Assembly (NCBI GenBank): GCA_900491605.1
Contig: UESW01001602.1
Coordinates: forward strand, 296,464-360,463
Direction: 5' to 3'
Length of the DNA: 64,000 nt
Source of the DNA: Calamus simplicifolius
Lineage: Eukaryota; Streptophyta; Magnoliopsida; Arecales; Arecaceae
Both the position numbers and the translations under genes were made by a program. The notes below the pieces were generated by a model. It saw nothing but the letters and a program-made list of their open reading frames with translations, did not search any database and was not told the origin of the DNA. Numbering within the stretch: the stretch's first letter is position 1; the number at the start of each line of letters is the position of its first letter. Of this stretch, positions 1-11,550 are shown piece by piece.

Positions 1-1505
1 CCTACAACCAAAGCATAAAGAATCTTCTGCATCTCTTCAACTTCAAAGTTTCCTTTTGGGCACTGATTAATACTGAATTTATCTCCTTTAGCGATAGGGG
101 TATCACCTGGTTTGCAATTTTGCATGCCAAATCTCTTAAGTACTTTATCGATATAGCTCCTTTGTGATAATCCAAGGATACCTTGAGAACGATCTCGATG
201 TATCTGGATTTCCAATACAAAGAAGGCGTCACTAAGATCTTTCATTTGAAAATTGCTTGATAGAAATCTCTTGGTTTCGTGCAACATGCCTATATCATTT
301 GTGGCAAGCAAAATGTCATCCATATACAAAACCAGAAAAATATATTTACTCCCACTGAACTTATGATACACACAATCATCAACTGCATTTACTTCAAAAT
401 TAAATGAGAGAATTACTTGATGAAATTTGTGGTACCATTGACGAGAAGCTTGCTTTAACCCATAAATGGATTTTGTCAATTTGCAAACCATTTTCTTTGA
501 GTCTCCTGACACAAAGTTTTCTGGTTGCACTATATAAATTGTCTCATCAATGTCTCCATTGAGAAACGCCGTTTTGACATCCATTTGATGGAGTTCCATA
601 TCATACTGTGCAACAAGAGCCATGATTGCCCTAAAAGAGTCCTTCGATGAAACTGGTGAGAAGATCTCTTTAAAGTCAATCCCTTCCTTTTGAGTATAGC
701 CTTTAGCCACAAGACGAGCTTTATACCTTTCCACATTACCCTTTGAATCCTGTTTGGTCTTAAAAATCCATTTGCAACCCATGGGTTTCACACCTTCTGG
801 TAATGGGACAAGTTCCCAAACTTTATTGTCTTGCATAAACTTATACTCTTCTTTCATTGCTTCAATTCACTTTTCTGAATTGGAACCTTGTATGGCTTGA
901 AGGAAGTTGACATGATCATCTTCCATCATGCCATTATTTTCCTCATGTTCCTGAAGAAACACTATATAATCATCTAGAATAGCATTCTTCCTTTCTCTAG
1001 TGGATCGCCGCAAAGGCACTTGTTCTTGAGGTTGTTGAGTTTGTACCTCTAAGGGTTGAACAACAATTTCTTGTTGTTCTGGAATTGCAACTTGATCATT
1101 ATCAAAAGCAATTATAGGAATAGGAACTAGCTGCTCTTCAACAAGAGTAGTAGGTTCCAATTCCTCCTTAAAGACAAAGTCTCTAACTTTATTTCTTCCC
1201 CCAAACTCAATATCCTCAAAGAACGTTGCAGTTCCCGTCTCAAAAATTATCCTTGATTTGAGATCATAAAACTTGTAACCCCTGGATCGCTCATAATACC
1301 CTATAAAATAACTGCTTACTGTCCTGGAGTCCAATTTCTTTTCATGTAGCCTATAAGGCCTTGCCTCAGCTGGACATCCCCAAACATGAAAATGCTTTAG
1401 ACTAGGCTTTCATCCTATCCAAAGCTCATAAGGTGTTTTGACAGCTGCTTTAGTTGGTACTCTGTTCAAAATGTAGGCTGCTGTCTTTAGTGCATCTCCA
1501 CTCTA
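1..1505 (-). pseudogene. copia integrase C-terminus and reverse transcriptase (partial)
   Basis: The minus-strand translation carries the integrase C-terminal signature (AAYILNRVPTKA, then a TPYELW block and HVWGCPAEARPY), a linker ending in RRSTRERK, and then Ty1/copia RT. RT motifs seen include the WELV block, KARLVAKGYTQKEGIDF, QMDVKTAFLNG, YGLKQASRQWY and the catalytic box YMDDILLA at about 300-340. RT copies element RNA into cDNA in virus-like particles. At least one stop separates the linker ORF (867-1334) from RT, and short out-of-frame stretches occur near 1410-1510. The window edge cuts the RT before RNase H. Confidence 0.88.
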
Positions 1506-1876
1506 TTTCTAGAGATGTAAGCTAAACGCTTGTGCCACAATGTTCCTGAATTTTATTACAAATTTTAGCTTAGTACCTTGTGATTCCATATCAGGGTTTC
1601 ATTATAAGAAACAATAGTATCAAGCAAATCTAGATTGTCATACATCATAAGAAAACCAGTTCCAATGACATTTGAATTTAAAGAAAGATTGAACTAACTA
1701 TTTCCAAATGAACAGCAATATCCTAATTTGTCCAAAATTGAAATAGAAACCAAATTCCGTCTAAATGACGGTACTACAAAAGTGTCTTTCAAATCCAAAT
1801 AATAACAATCTAAAATGCCCAATTGCCTCCCTATATACCAACTTGCCATCTCCTGCATAAATGCATCTTTCAGCAT
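1506..1876 (-). pseudogene. copia protease / pre-integrase remnant with integrase-core deletion
   Basis: The fragment at 1694-1876 reads YYLDLKDTFVVPSFRRNLVSIS, the conserved block just after the copia protease. Further on, LWHKRLAYISRNRVE marks the start of the zinc-binding pre-integrase domain. This text then runs directly, near 1500-1515, into GDALKTAAYILNRV from the integrase C-terminal region. The zinc-finger remainder and the catalytic DDE core are therefore missing, a deletion of several hundred bases relative to the family. Frameshifts are also present. Confidence 0.75.
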
Positions 1877-1929
1877 CAGTTGGTTTTCGGTAGCTTAGGC
1901 AACCCTTTCTATTCACGCCATGCATGATA

Positions 1930-2715
1930 CTTGGAACATTCCTTCTTCATATGTCCAATCTTCTTGCAGAAGAAACAACTTTCCTTATCCTAATTTTGTT
2001 TCTTCTTTACTGGACCTTTAGCAGCTTCATTCTTTCTTTTCTTGCCTTTATCCTTGCCCTTTTCCTTAGAGGTGCTTACCAAGTGAGCACTTTCAGTCTT
2101 CTCTTGCTTCAATCTCTCTTCCTCTTCCACACAATATGAAATGAGCTCATTAAGAGTCAATTTCTCCTTCTGGCAGTTGTAACTGACCTTAAATTGACTG
2201 AACTGATTAGGTAGAGAGATTAGTACCAGATGCACAAGCAAGTCTTCTGACATTTCAAGTTTTAGTGCCTTAAGCTTTGAAGCAAGATGAGACATTTCCA
2301 TAATGTACTCCCTTATGTTTCCTTTGCCCTTATACTTCATGGAAATCAAGCTGTTTAAGATTGTGCATGTTTCCGCCTTATCGCTTTTGGCAAAGCGTTT
2401 CTCAATCTCAGCAAGGAAATCCTTGGCACTGATAATTCCTTCAGATACCGCACCCCTAAAAGCTTCAGGTATGCCACGCTTGATGATCATAATAAGACTC
2501 ATGCGATTAGAGCGATCCCACTTCTCATATCTGTTTCTCTCATCAAAGGTACTCGATGCTGTAGGAGGAGTGGGTTGCTCAGTCCTTAGTGCAAGATCCA
2601 GATCCATGCATCCAAGAACAATAAGAATGTTCTCCTTCCAGTCCTTGAAGTTAGTGCCATTAAGGATCGGCACCGAATTGAGGTTAGCAGAAATAGTAGC
2701 AACATTAGCTGTAAA
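1930..2715 (-). pseudogene. copia Gag (UBN2-type) with zinc knuckle
   Basis: The translation contains LNSVPILNGTNFKDWKENI and KWDRSNRMSLIMI, typical of the plant copia Gag (UBN2/DUF4219) fold, which forms the virus-like particle. A basic Lys-rich tail follows, then a CCHC zinc knuckle (FCKKIGHMKKEC, about 1942-1983) that binds RNA. The ORF opens at 2763, but residues before TANVATISANL look non-coding. A sequence resembling a 3' splice site (TTTTATTTTACAG on the minus strand, about 2708-2720) sits just before the conserved start, so the true first codon may lie in an upstream exon. A frameshift follows the knuckle. Confidence 0.85.
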
Positions 2716-4413
2716 ATAAAAGCAATACATAAATAACATGCTCATGTAAATAATTAACACCAAATATCAATAAATTCAAATAATGGTAAATCCCATCTCA
2801 AGATACCCAGAGCAACATTAATATCAAGTCTTTGGACAGTAATATTAACTGCTAGTGGTACTCTTGTTGTAATGATCAAACACTAACAATAATGCATGTC
2901 AAATAATAAATCTATCTTTGGATCGACTTATTACTCACATGTAAATCCTTATAATTGTTACGTGTTTACCATCACACATATGTGTAGTTCGGCCAGGCAT
3001 TAACCTTCCTTTGGGCTGATTAATATCCGCATGAAACATACACATACACAACATCCAACATCCTTCATGAACCATCTACATAAGAGAGGTCACTTTGGTG
3101 ATATCTTGTTTCAATTAGTTCAATTTTGAATTATGGACAAATTTATTAGGCATAAAAATACCATTAATTTGAATTTGATTGAACCTCTTTAAAAAATAAC
3201 GATATGTTATTTTGTGGTTCCAACTCAATCTTTATAACAAAAAATAATTTATCCGAATGGATAAAGCTTTACTTTATGGAACCAATTAAACCATACGGAA
3301 GGAGGTTGCTCATGTTAATGGAGTTAAAAATAATAATTTTTAATGAAAGCCCAAAAATATTACCAAAGGCATTAATTGGTACAAAATTTGCATTAATTAT
3401 TCATAAATATTATTCCTTCCATGCATTAAATACTATATATTAAATAAGATTCCTGCGGCATTATCTCAACGGAAATCCAAACATTATATCCCAACGCCCA
3501 AAAATAATAAAAGTTAAAGGAATTCCATGTGGTTTTTATGCAGCGGAAAGAAAATAGTTTGGATTCCTACGATTGCGTGAGAGAAAGGAGTCCCAACACC
3601 CAACAATATCTTCATGGAACCAAGCGGAGTAAATCTTTTTTATTTCCTTAAAAGGAGTCGAATCCAGCGGAATTCTAAGATTGCATCAGATTTGGAGATT
3701 TCCATGATTACATGAGGAAAAGGAGTCCCAACGCCTAGAAAAATAGAATTCCACTGTAACGGCCAGATTCCAAACGACATATTTTCTTTATCCCATGGTT
3801 TGAGATATCCCACCACTAGATTTTCAGAAAGATTTTCTAGATTTCCATCTAGATTTCCTTCCGATTTTTTCCAACAAAAGTGGAAATAGATTAGCACATC
3901 GGTTTTATTTATACGAAACATGGAACTGAATATAATTTCCGAATTCACGCCATGCCATTAACGTCTTTGATGGAATCTTTCTTTCACATGATCACGTTGG
4001 AGGACATCTTCTTCCACTTGTTGATCGAAACCGACGGAAGTCAAATTTCATACTTATCCCATGATTTCCATCGAAAATGCATTCTTTTATTTAAAATAAA
4101 TTAAATATAGATTTAACTTTATCCATAATTAAGCTTTATCTTATATAAAAAAAACTTTATACTGGTTTCATGATGCAGTGAATATCTTTCGCTCTTAACA
4201 TCAAAATTCATAATTATTTGATGCACTATGACTTTTATTTAAAAAATCTGAATCTACAAATATTAAAAAAACATCATTGGCATCAAAATAAAATTTACTG
4301 TAAACTAATGGATGTTTGTCTCACGGTTGCTGAATAAAACCAAAGAAGTCATATACACAAATACGAATATCAATGCATATAACCAAAAAATTTTCTCAAC
4401 GATTCAACATGAA
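2716..4413 (-). other. long AT-rich leader between primer site and Gag
   Basis: About 1.7 kb separates the primer site from Gag, far longer than most copia leaders. It holds no convincing ORF. It may be a leader intron, given the acceptor-like sequence at its downstream end, or inserted DNA. Confidence 0.4.
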
Positions 4414-4431
4414 TAGGGCTCTGATACCAAT
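4414..4431 (-). other. primer binding site, initiator-Met tRNA type
   Basis: On the minus strand the bases right after the LTR read ATTGGTATCAGAGCCC. TGGTATCAGAGC is the usual Met-tRNA complementary site of plant copia elements, where minus-strand DNA synthesis is primed. Confidence 0.9.
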
Positions 4432-4913
4432 TGTTGAAAATAAGATCGAACCTTTTGATGAAGACCATCACCATGAAACCTAAGAATCATTCATGTTTAA
4501 TCATCAAGAATCCATAATCGACAAACGGAAGCATACCTGAATCCATATTACTTGATTGCTCTCCAGAACCCTGTTGGCCTTCCAGATCAACACGTACTCC
4601 CAGAGAGCCATTTAGAATTTTCTCTAGGCTATTCTTTCTGATGATGGGATTCAGAGAGGAAGGTCGTACGTACGATCCAGGGACCATAACCGCTATATAT
4701 AGATAATTGGTATTTCTATTTTAGCTCATCATAAAAATAGAAATATCCCCTTAGGTCTCTACACATTAAAGGGCCACACTTAATCAGATACATTAAAGCC
4801 CAAATCACTGAAACCTCAACTGATCACTTTTAATTGGGCTTAACCTTATTTGACAGTCCGTAATACATAATTATTTCACATATAAGCCCAATGTTGGATT
4901 AAAAAATCCAACA
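4432..4913 (-). repeat. copia 5' LTR (482 bp)
   Basis: The LTR begins TGTTGG and ends CAACA on the minus strand (TG...CA) and abuts the primer site. A TATA-like box (CTATATATAG) lies at about 4692-4702 on the minus strand, suitable for the U3 promoter. An internal inverted repeat (TGTTGGAT/ATCCAACA) sits at the outer end, 4892-4913. The partner LTR is outside the window, so the outer edge rests on the TG/CA rule. Confidence 0.8.
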
Positions 4914-6726
4914 TATATACCCATCCAAATGCTTCGAGATACATTTAATTTAATTGAATGACCATGATAACACATATATTTGATGTCAGCCCAGTCTAAA
5001 GCTAATTTAGATGAATGCCTAACAACAACATTAGTACAAAATTGAATACCAACGGTCTTCATTAATATATGTACCCACAAGATTTTGTAATATTTCAAGT
5101 CATGAGATCCGGCAACACTAGAATATTAAAGTCACCCAACCATCCAGCATCTTTAGATACTTGCTCCACGTAGGGCATATTTGGAACCCATGCTAGATTG
5201 AGGCTGGATTTAAGTAGGATTGGATCAGCAATCCAATCCTTCTCGCTTTCCAATCTTAAGCCTCTTTTTGGGTTTGGTAATCCAGCCTTTTTAGGCATGC
5301 GAAACCGACATTTTGATAGACCCATGATATACAACTTTCTTTTCTTATCTCCCAAACATTAGATTAGATTTCCAATCCAATCCAACAATCCAAACATAGC
5401 CTTAAAAGATAGAAAATTTAGCATTTGAAACTCTTTATGAAAATGCATTACCATTATGCCACCAATGATATATAGGAAGTGGTACTCAAGGGAAATAGAA
5501 CTTATATACAACAATATTACACTTATAATCTATAATAATGGGTACATGTAATCTACCATATCAGAATTGCACCAGGTAGTTGCTCTCTTTATAAATTTTT
5601 AAGCATAACATTCCAATATGAGTGAATGCCTTCTAACGCATTTGACCAAGCCTTGATAGTATTGAATACATGTGCACGTACACTTTCTGTGGAAATCCAT
5701 TGAATGTTATATGCCATCAACTACTCCTATTATAGACCTAGCATCCATGAGTAAGCATCAATGGCCTATAATAAGCAATGTGTGCAAGCAAGTGAACAAC
5801 ATATTATAATGTGTACGTTAATGCTAATATACGTAATTGTTCAACTAAGTTATATTGTTAGTAATTAGGCATGCCATCTACATTCCAGTGATTTCAACAT
5901 CAATTATAAATATCAAAGTCTTCTCATCGCATGATATGTACTTATTCACATACATAAGACGTACATGCCATCTCAAAAATTGTAGGTTCTGCTAGTGTAT
6001 TCTTAATTTTACTATTGGAGCGTAAACTAGTATCTATAATATCCAAGATGATAATCCTATCTTTAAAGACTTCTCCAATCATCTTCTCTAAAATTCTGAG
6101 TTTCATCATATATAGTATTTCTTGGAGAACTACCAACAGTGACGTGTACGTGGCCTAGCTACTATTCACGGCAACCAGGATGGCATCTTCTATCATTAAA
6201 GCACATTGCACAATAGCCATCTTTCTTCATCTCTTTTCCCCACCTCTTTCATCTCCATCTTCTAAGCTCCACCATCCATGGAGACCTTTTGTACCAACTA
6301 GCCTTTCTCTAATACCTCTTCTTCACTCTTTGAACAAGGTTGGAGGACAGCCATTATCTTCTTATCTGCTCGTGGTTCATTCTTCCTTTTTCTCTTCTTG
6401 GCAACTTATCTTATTACAATAATAGTTCTTTTATTGCATAGGGGAGAATTATTTAGTTGTACTATCACATTCATTTCAATTCGAGTTCCCATGCTTTATC
6501 CAACTGGCTTAAATGGCTTCTAAGACAACTTCAAAAGAATCTCATACAATAGTGTCAGTGTAGATAACTAAGACATATAAACCAATACCGACATCATATT
6601 TTTCATCATAGATATTCCTTAATCGATCTTACTCTATGTGATGTCGATTCTCCTCCAAAACTTAAATTGAAACATCAATGACAAAGTCCTATTCATTTTG
6701 TAAATCTAATTACATTTCATGCCGCC
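4914..6726. other. AT-rich spacer without recognisable gene
   Basis: Only short ORFs without family features are present, for example at 5942-6136 and 6180-6422. The one structured piece is the possible MITE at 5172-5403. Confidence 0.5.
5172..5403. mobile_element. possible MITE with imperfect terminal inverted repeats
   Basis: The left end reads AGGGCATATTTGGA and the reverse complement of the right end reads AAGGCTATGTTTGGA, inverted ends with one indel and a mismatch. Internal ATTGGATTGGA-like runs in both orientations would let the element fold on itself. The size (~230 bp) and the GGC..TTTGGA ends resemble Tourist-like (PIF/Harbinger) MITEs. The target duplication is unclear. Confidence 0.35.
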
Positions 6727-7675
6727 TGTTGCCGCTGGGATCCGTCCTCCGACTCGGGCGCGGTCGATCTGGTGCGGTGGACCTACAAAAAGGAAGCCCG
6801 CACGCGGAAGGACGCTGGGGGTGGTCCTCCGCGGAAGGCCCTCCGACGCTCAAGTCAGTGAGGAAGGAATCGGCGATCAACCAGACAAATAGGGAGGTGG
6901 ATCTCTCCGGGAGACCTCTCCAAAGGGGGCGGCCAATCGGGAGCTCTAGAAGGGACAGAGCGCCGACGAGCTGTCGGAAGAGAGGAATGACTCCAGAGTT
7001 TTTTGTGCGTCTAGGGTTGCGTACCTGAAGGAATCTGCCGATCTGATATTTATAAACTGTCACCTGGGGACTTGAGCATCTTCTGGAAGGTTCTGGGGTT
7101 GTTACGATATGGGGGTAGACAGAATCAGGCCGTTGTGGGGCCGTTAGAATCCACGCCTTGTCTGTTAAGGGATCGACGGCTGGGAGAGCTCCTTGATGTC
7201 TTGGGATCTGGGCGAGTAGACCTGGGACGGTTATAATAGGTCTTAGGCCACGTCTCGATATGATTCCCTGCTTAAGGTGCTGTTCGGGTGAGCTTAGGCT
7301 CTCCCGCGTCAGGTTCCGCGGAGGTAGACGTCAGGGCGTGGATCGTTAGGTAAAAGCGAGTTACGGAAGCCCGGAAGAGGCCGAGCTACGGAAGCCCGGA
7401 GGAGGCCGAGCTACGGAAGCCCGGAGGAGGCCGAGCCAGGGAAGCCCGGAAGAGGCCGAGCTAGGGAAGCCCGGGAGAGGCCGAGCTAGGGAAGCCCGGA
7501 AGAGGCCGAGCTACGGAAGCCCGGAAGAGGCCGAGCTAGGGAAGCCCAGAAGAGGCCGAGCCAGGGAAGCCCGGAAGAGGCCGAGCTACGGAAGCCCGGA
7601 GGGAGACGGCGGGAGGAGGTCAGCCTTAGCCGCCTCGCACGGACATCAATGCAATGGCGATTTTACCCCTCAACA
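6727..7675 (-). repeat. Tat element 3' LTR (949 bp)
   Basis: It runs from TGTTGCCGC to CCTCAACA in window orientation and matches 21959-22952. A minus-strand TATAAATA lies at 7047-7054, a candidate promoter. A 25-bp tandem array occupies 7355-7605. Confidence 0.95.
7355..7605 (-). repeat. 25-bp tandem repeat inside the 3' LTR
   Basis: About ten copies of a unit like CGAGCTACGGAAGCCCGGAA plus GAGGC, with CTACGG/CTAGGG/CCAGGG variants. The same array in the other LTR is longer, so copy number has changed since insertion or during reverse transcription. Confidence 0.9.
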
Positions 7676-7700
7676 CATGCCCTTCACTCCCTAGTTCGAA
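7676..7700 (-). other. polypurine tract of the Tat element
   Basis: On the minus strand AGGGAGTGAAGGGCATG lies immediately before the 3' LTR, the expected place and composition for the plus-strand DNA primer. Confidence 0.65.
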
Positions 7701-7973
7701 GCATAGGTTCGGGCGTAGGGAGTATAAGCTCAAGTGGCGCGCCCTGGATGGGGCGTCTTGGCTTAAACAGTTCACGCAATGATGCCCTTATTAATGCGAC
7801 AGGGCCATCGTACCTTCGGAGGTAAGGTTCCCCCCCTAACGACGGTTGAGATTGCGCTGTGCCGTGAATCCCGATCGATGTGGAGGTTTGTCGAGGCGAT
7901 TGCGGACGCCTCGAATGAGACGTCCCGCCTCCCCAGGGCGGTTCCTTGGCGGAGAAGCGAAGTGACAGCCGCC

Positions 7974-7985
7974 CTATATATATAC
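7974..7985 (+). promoter_or_regulatory. TATA box for the antisense ORF
   Basis: CTATATATATAC stands in GC-rich DNA about 120 bases before the ATG at 8107. It faces the plus strand, opposite to the element's own transcription. Confidence 0.55.
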
Positions 7986-8106
7986 ACGTATACTCGTGCA
8001 CATGTGCGCATGTTCGCGGCATCTTCTCACCTTGTTTTCAGAAGAGCATTGGCCTCTCATCCTCTCCAGCGTTCATCGTTTTTGCCCAGGATTTTCCTCA
8101 ACTGAG

Positions 8107-11066
8107 ATGGCAATGAGCCCCGAAGATGTGGCCTCAGAAGTCGCTGCTGAGGATTTGGGGAGGATTCACCAGAGGTATGGCCTGCCCCTGGATGTAGTTT
8201 TGCGGGTGCCGGAACCCGAAGACAGGGTCACTCGGGGACTAGAGTCCGGAGTCTTTATCTATGAGGACAGTTTCAAGGCGGGTCTTCGTTTTCCTCTCCA
8301 TCCCTTGGTGAAGGAGATCATGACCCATTACAACATCTGTCCATCGATGGTGGCCCCAAATAGTTGGCGGAATATAGTTGGGTTCGTTTCGATGTGCCAC
8401 CAGATTCAAATCGTCGCAACTCTCCCCCTTTTTCGCACCTGCTACCACTTGACTCCTGGGAGGAAATCGGAGTGGACCTCCATCGGGCCCCGGAGATCTT
8501 TCAACGTCATCGTGGATAAACCTTCTTCCATCAAGGGGTGGAAGAGCCGGTTCGTGATTGCGGAGGGGAACGTTGGTTCCGATTTCCCTCGACGATGGGG
8601 GAAAGTTGCGAGGGATGCGGAGACGCATCCGGCCTTATCGGCGCAAGAGGAGAGGGATCTGGATGTCCTTCGTAACGGATAGGTATTTTCGGCGAATGAT
8701 CTATTATTGGAGGGGGCCCTCTTCGCAGCCGGGCTTAGCCCCTGGATCCACAAGGTGAGTCCCCTTTCGCGCTGTGTATTTTTCTCGATTACCGCGCTTG
8801 GGTTTGAGCATGTAAATTTCGGTTTAACAGCCACAAGGTTGGCGTTGTCGAGCCTCTCCAAGAGGAAGAGGGGGAAGCGCCCAGGGGAAGGTAGCGGCGC
8901 GGACAGCGGCCGGCCCAAAAAAAGGGCTCATAAATCCGCAAGGAGCCCGCCGGGCGCTGGAGCAGTCGCTACAGAGGCACCGGAGGCGAAAGAGGATCCG
9001 GGGAGGGTGGCCATGGTGGCCGAACCTCTCATGTTGGAGATTTCAGACAGTTCGGATGAAGCTCCGCTGGCTCGTCCGACCGCGTCCCCCTTGAAAGAGG
9101 AACCTATGACGGGTCCAGCGGAGACGGCCGTAGCAGAGGGGTCCATTGTTCCCGCGGGATTACCAACGGCTCCAGCGGGAGATGGGGAGGAGGTGGCCGC
9201 AGCGGAGGGAGTTCAGGGGGAGCCCCTTGGTCTGTCCGCCGGGGAGTCCGGTAGCAGTGAGGTCGGACCGCCCTCGATGGGTCAAGAGGCGGGTCGGACC
9301 GAGGCCTCGGGGGAGCCCGCGGAGGAGACGCAGTTGGTGGCGACCGGAAAGGATGCACCGGTGGAGGGAGCACAACAAAGTGGGGGCCCCACGATCGGGG
9401 CTCCCTCGAAGAAGATTTTGGGTAGGCTGGCGCTTGGGCTGGCCGAGCTATCCGAAGAGGCCCAAGCCAGGGCCTTGATGGAGGAGGCCGGGAGGTTGAA
9501 GGCTTCTCAGGTGGGGGTCGCCCAGGCCGGTCCCTCAGACGGGGCCGGTCAACCCGGCAACTCGGAGACCAGCCTTGACGAGGCGTTTTCCGCCATGATA
9601 AGGTCGGTCCTGCATCCGGGTGCGGGTTCGTCGGCGGACAGTTTGCTGACCAGGGGTTGATAGATGCCGCGTTCGGATAGCAAGGCGTAGCTGAGAGCAT
9701 CCATCTCCTTCCCGCCATTGATAACACGACTTTGATGAAGATGACCCGGGACTACGCTTCAAAGGTGAGTCACTTTTCCTGCGTGACCGATGTTTCTCGA
9801 TAGACCTCGCCGTGGGCGCTCATTCAGCTTTTGCCTTTGCAGGGCGTTTTACTTTCCCGGGCGATTTGCTGGCGCTTGAGTTTGGCGACGGGGGCCAGCG
9901 TCCAGGCTCGGAGGGAGAATGTCGAGCTCCAGTCACGGCTGAAGGTGTCTGAGCAGTTCGAAGAGCTCATGGACACGATGGATAGGAACTCGAAAGCGGC
10001 AAGGGCGGCATACCAGGCCGCCGTGGATGAGGTGCTCAAGCAGAAGCGCAGGGTGGAGGAGTTATAGGGACTCCTAGCGAAGAACGACGACGCGTGCTTG
10101 GAGTTGGCCAAGATTAAATCGAAACACTCCGCGGAGGTGGCGGCGATGCGGCGGGAACACAGTGAGGGTATGAGTCGGCTGAAGAGGGAGGCCGACAATG
10201 AAAGAAGGCGCCTGGCGGGAATGCTCGGCGAAGTGGAGGAGAAGTTGAAACAGCGTGATGGTGAAATCGCCGATTTGGAGGAGAACGCTAGGTGGCATCA
10301 AGGGATGATGACTCGAGTGAGTGGGGAGTTGTCGCAAGCTCATGGGGAGATTGAAGCCAAGCAGTCGAAGATTAGTACCCTGCAAGAGAGGGTCGAGCTG
10401 GTCGGCGCCGACAGGACGAGAGCCCGGAGTGAGGCCGAGGAGCTGGCCAAAAGGTTGGCCAAGCGAGAGGGGGAGGTATGTTCTCATTTTACCCCCTTTG
10501 TCTTTCTGCTGGCTCCTTGCGACGCCGATTAATTTTGGCTTTTCCAGATGGCGAGGATGGGGTCTGAGGTTCGGGCTCTCCAAAGTGCACTTGCGTCCAC
10601 TCGCAGCAGGAGCTCGGAACTCGAGACACGGGCTAGTGAGCTTGAGGAGCAAAACGCCATCCTGAAGGCCCAGGCGGCTGAGGCCGAGAAACGGGCCGTC
10701 GAGGCCAACACGCAGTACGCCATTCTTCAGGGGAGGCAAGACGCTATGAGCGTAGACGCATTCCGTCACGGGATGGAAGAGTGCAAGCAGAGGATACTCA
10801 GTGGTCATCCGGAATGGGACCTTTCTTTTCTGAGCGTCGAAGATTCCGAAGACGGTGAGTCCGCAGAAGAAGACGAAGATGAATATGTCGATGTTTCGGA
10901 TGCCGAGCCTGGCGGCGCCCCCGGTCCCAGCGAAGCCGTAGCCTCCGAGGGACGGTCGCAAACTGCCGTGGAAGGGGCGAAAATATTAGAGAAGGGCGAA
11001 TCTAGCCGTGCTCCTGCAAACGTGACCGAATGTATTCCCAAAGCCGGTGGGGCTCCTGGTTCTTAG
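8107..11066 (+). pseudogene. antisense ORF of Tat element (putative gypsy-type transposon domain, coiled coil), spliced
   Basis: This ORF runs opposite to gag-pol, between pol and the 3' LTR, as reported for Tat elements. The first exon starts at ATG 8107 (MAMSPEDVASEV). It matches the plant 'putative gypsy type transposon' domain: a PxPF-like start, HPLVKEIMTHYNICPSMV, NSWRNIVGFV, and VFSANDLLLEG...LSPW. A low-complexity Pro/Ala/Glu section follows, with a basic stretch (KKRAHKSARS). The last part is a long heptad-rich coiled coil (about 9870-10800) and an acidic tail. Apparent introns with GT..AG ends are 8755-8830, 9765-9842 and 10476-10547, each 72-78 bp; the first alters the frame, so its exact sites are unsure. 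In-frame TAG codons at 8680 and 10065 break the ORF. Function is unknown. Confidence 0.75.
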
Positions 11067-11261
11067 GAGCCGCTCTTGTATCTCGCCCTTTTAGACATTT
11101 GTTTGATGTTTCATAGCAAAGGGATTTCCTGTTTTTATCTGAGTCTCTTTCTTGCGCGACTTCGCCGCTGTCTGGTGTTGCCTCGATCGTGAACGACCCA
11201 TGGCTCGTTGATATCCTTGGGCCATCCTTAATTTGAGACCAGGAAAATGTGTTGGCTCGAG
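11067..11261. other. 3' flank of antisense ORF
   Basis: Non-coding. TTTGTTTGATGTTTCATAGC-like T-rich sequence follows the stop and could serve 3'-end formation of the antisense transcript. No clear AATAAA is seen. Confidence 0.35.
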
Positions 11262-11550
11262 TCGATAGGTAAAATAGGCCGGTTTGGACCGATAGACAAA
11301 AAGGGGTCGGTTTGGACCAACAGACAAAAAGGGGTCGGTTTGGACCGACAGACAAAAAGGGGTCGGTTTGGACCGACAAACAAAGTTGGTCGGCCAAAGC
11401 CGACAGGCAAAGTGGGTCGGCTAGGGCCGATATACGAAATGGGTCGGCTGGGGCCGACAGACAAAATAGGTCGGTTTGGACCGACGGATAAAATGGGTCG
11501 GCTGGGGCCGACAGACAAAATAGGTCGGTTTGGACCGACGGATAAAATGG
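11262..11550. repeat. hairpin minisatellite, array I-a
   Basis: About 11 copies of a 24-26 bp unit of the form GTCGGT-TTGG-ACCGAC or GTCGGC-TGGG-GCCGAC followed by AGACAAAAT. Each unit is a 6-bp stem with a 4-base loop. The stem's closing pair changes T:A to C:G in step on both arms. Confidence 0.9.

Larger units (their letters stand above)
1..4913 (-). mobile_element. Ty1/copia LTR retrotransposon, partial (5' LTR to RT)
   Basis: Read on the minus strand the order is LTR (4432-4913), Met-tRNA-type primer site, a long leader, Gag, a protease/pre-integrase remnant, the integrase C-terminal part and RT. The RT runs off the window start, so RNase H and the 3' LTR lie outside. The order PR-INT-RT is the Ty1/copia order. 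Several frameshifts and an integrase-core deletion make it a dead copy. The lineage within copia is not certain; the Gag resembles Tork/TAR-type Gags. Confidence 0.9.

Noticed and set aside
6180..6422. 80-codon ORF starting MASSIIKAHCTIAIFLHLF
   Set aside because: A hydrophobic start hints at a signal peptide, but it is a short, isolated ORF in AT-rich spacer DNA with no promoter, homolog or splice evidence seen.
9104..9727. Minus-strand Pro/Arg-rich ORF (and others opposite the antisense gene)
   Set aside because: Shadow of the GC-rich low-complexity part of the plus-strand antisense ORF; no family match.
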